From: Planococcus glaciei
GTDB taxonomy: Bacteria; Bacillota; Bacilli; Bacillales_A; Planococcaceae
Length of the DNA stretch: 64,000 nucleotides
Direction: 5' to 3'
Assembly (NCBI RefSeq): GCF_900099655.1
Contig: NZ_FNDC01000010.1
Location: forward strand, 94,948-158,947
Of the stretch, positions 63,678 to 64,000 are shown in pieces. The notes under the pieces were generated by a model that did not search any database, was not told the DNA's origin, and saw only the letters and a program-made list of their open reading frames with translations. The stretch's first letter is position 1. Each line of letters starts with the position of its first letter. The position numbers and the translations under genes are program-made.

Positions 63678-64000
63678 GTGTGCCCGGCATGGGCGTAATC
63701 TATAGGGTGCAAGTCCCGAACGGTGAAGGCAGAAGTAACCGTTAGCCAAGCGCAAGGGTGTCCACGGCGACGTGGAATCTGAAGGAAGCGGGCGGCAAAC
63801 CTCCGGTCTGAGGAACACGAACTTCATACAAGGCTATGTGCGATTGGGTGAGTCTGCTGAACAAGGCAAAGCCCTTTCTGCCGAAGGTCGCATGCAGTAA
63901 ATGAAGCAGATAGGTGGAGGGAAAGATTGCGTTCTTACCCGGGGAGGTCTGGTTGAAACGCCAAGTACCCTTGGTAACCTGCCCAGTGATGGGCAGCTGA
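63678..64000 (+). mobile_element. Group II intron, 5' part
   Basis: The RNA begins GTGTGCCCGGCATGGGCG, has the GTGNN 5' end of group II introns, and continues with conserved domain I blocks: GTGCAAGTCCCGAACGGTG, GAAGGCAGAAGTAACCG, GGTGTCCACGGCGACGTGG, GGAACACGAACTTC. The window ends before the intron-encoded reverse transcriptase or domains V-VI. Insertion just downstream of a terminator hairpin is the habit of class C (IIC) introns, so IIC is my guess. Confidence 0.85.

Overview
The window is a chromosomal segment of a low-to-mid GC Gram-positive bacterium of the order Bacillales. Gene order across 27-63 kb follows the Bacillus subtilis backbone (ytkL-ytoI-ytpI-nrnA-dnaE-accDA-pfkA-pyk-fxsA-citZ-icd-mdh-phoPR-polA-mutM-coaE-gapB-speD-nrdR-dnaB-dnaI-thrS-infC-rpmI-rplT-ysdA). 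Losses and additions (no ytaF, added hflKC, a MaoC gene before phoP, a GntR gene fused into accDA, an ATP-grasp ligase after phoR) suggest Planococcaceae (Planococcus-like). That family assignment is inference from layout and protein character, not a database result.

Region 1 (1-24 kb) is accessory. It holds a partial pentapeptide-repeat gene, six GNAT acetyltransferases counting a RibT-like one outside any rib operon, a nucleotidyltransferase, a Nudix hydrolase, two P-loop kinases, MFS and DMT transporters, an SgrR-like regulator divergent from an MFS pump, an RsbR-type stressosome protein, two membrane-anchored gluzincin peptidases and a universal stress protein. Two RNA switches sit here: a tyrosine-type T-box ahead of an NhaC-family transporter (probably a tyrosine transporter) and a class I preQ1 riboswitch ahead of queCDE.

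Region 2 (24-48 kb) is central metabolism and its control: alanine dehydrogenase, PepQ, nanoRNase NrnA, DnaE with an eroded PHP domain, a GntR-accD-accA operon with a FadR-like operator, glycolysis (pfkA-pyk), the citZ-icd-mdh TCA branch with a cre-like site and a structured citZ leader, and phoPR. Downstream of phoPR lies an ATP-grasp ligase resembling peptidoglycan D-Asp/D-Glu ligases, then a three-box Pho site followed within about 50 bp by a terminator, a candidate PhoP-controlled small RNA or attenuator.

Region 3 (48-64 kb) is hflKC, DNA replication and repair (polA, mutM, nrdR, dnaB, dnaI), coaE, gluconeogenic gapB with a CcpN-type site, speD with a long leader whose anti-Shine-Dalgarno matches the SD over 8 bases, thrS behind a T-box, and infC-rpmI-rplT behind an L20-type attenuator, with infC starting at ATT. 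The window ends inside a group II intron placed just after the ysdA terminator.

Two intergenic repeat families stand out. One (20.3-20.7, 25.7-26.0, perhaps 47.6-47.9 kb) occurs as inverted pairs, and at two loci the pair is bracketed by two copies of the local terminator hairpin. The other (four full copies at 59.4-63.3 kb) is a roughly 118-nt hairpin whose arms differ between copies by compensating changes.
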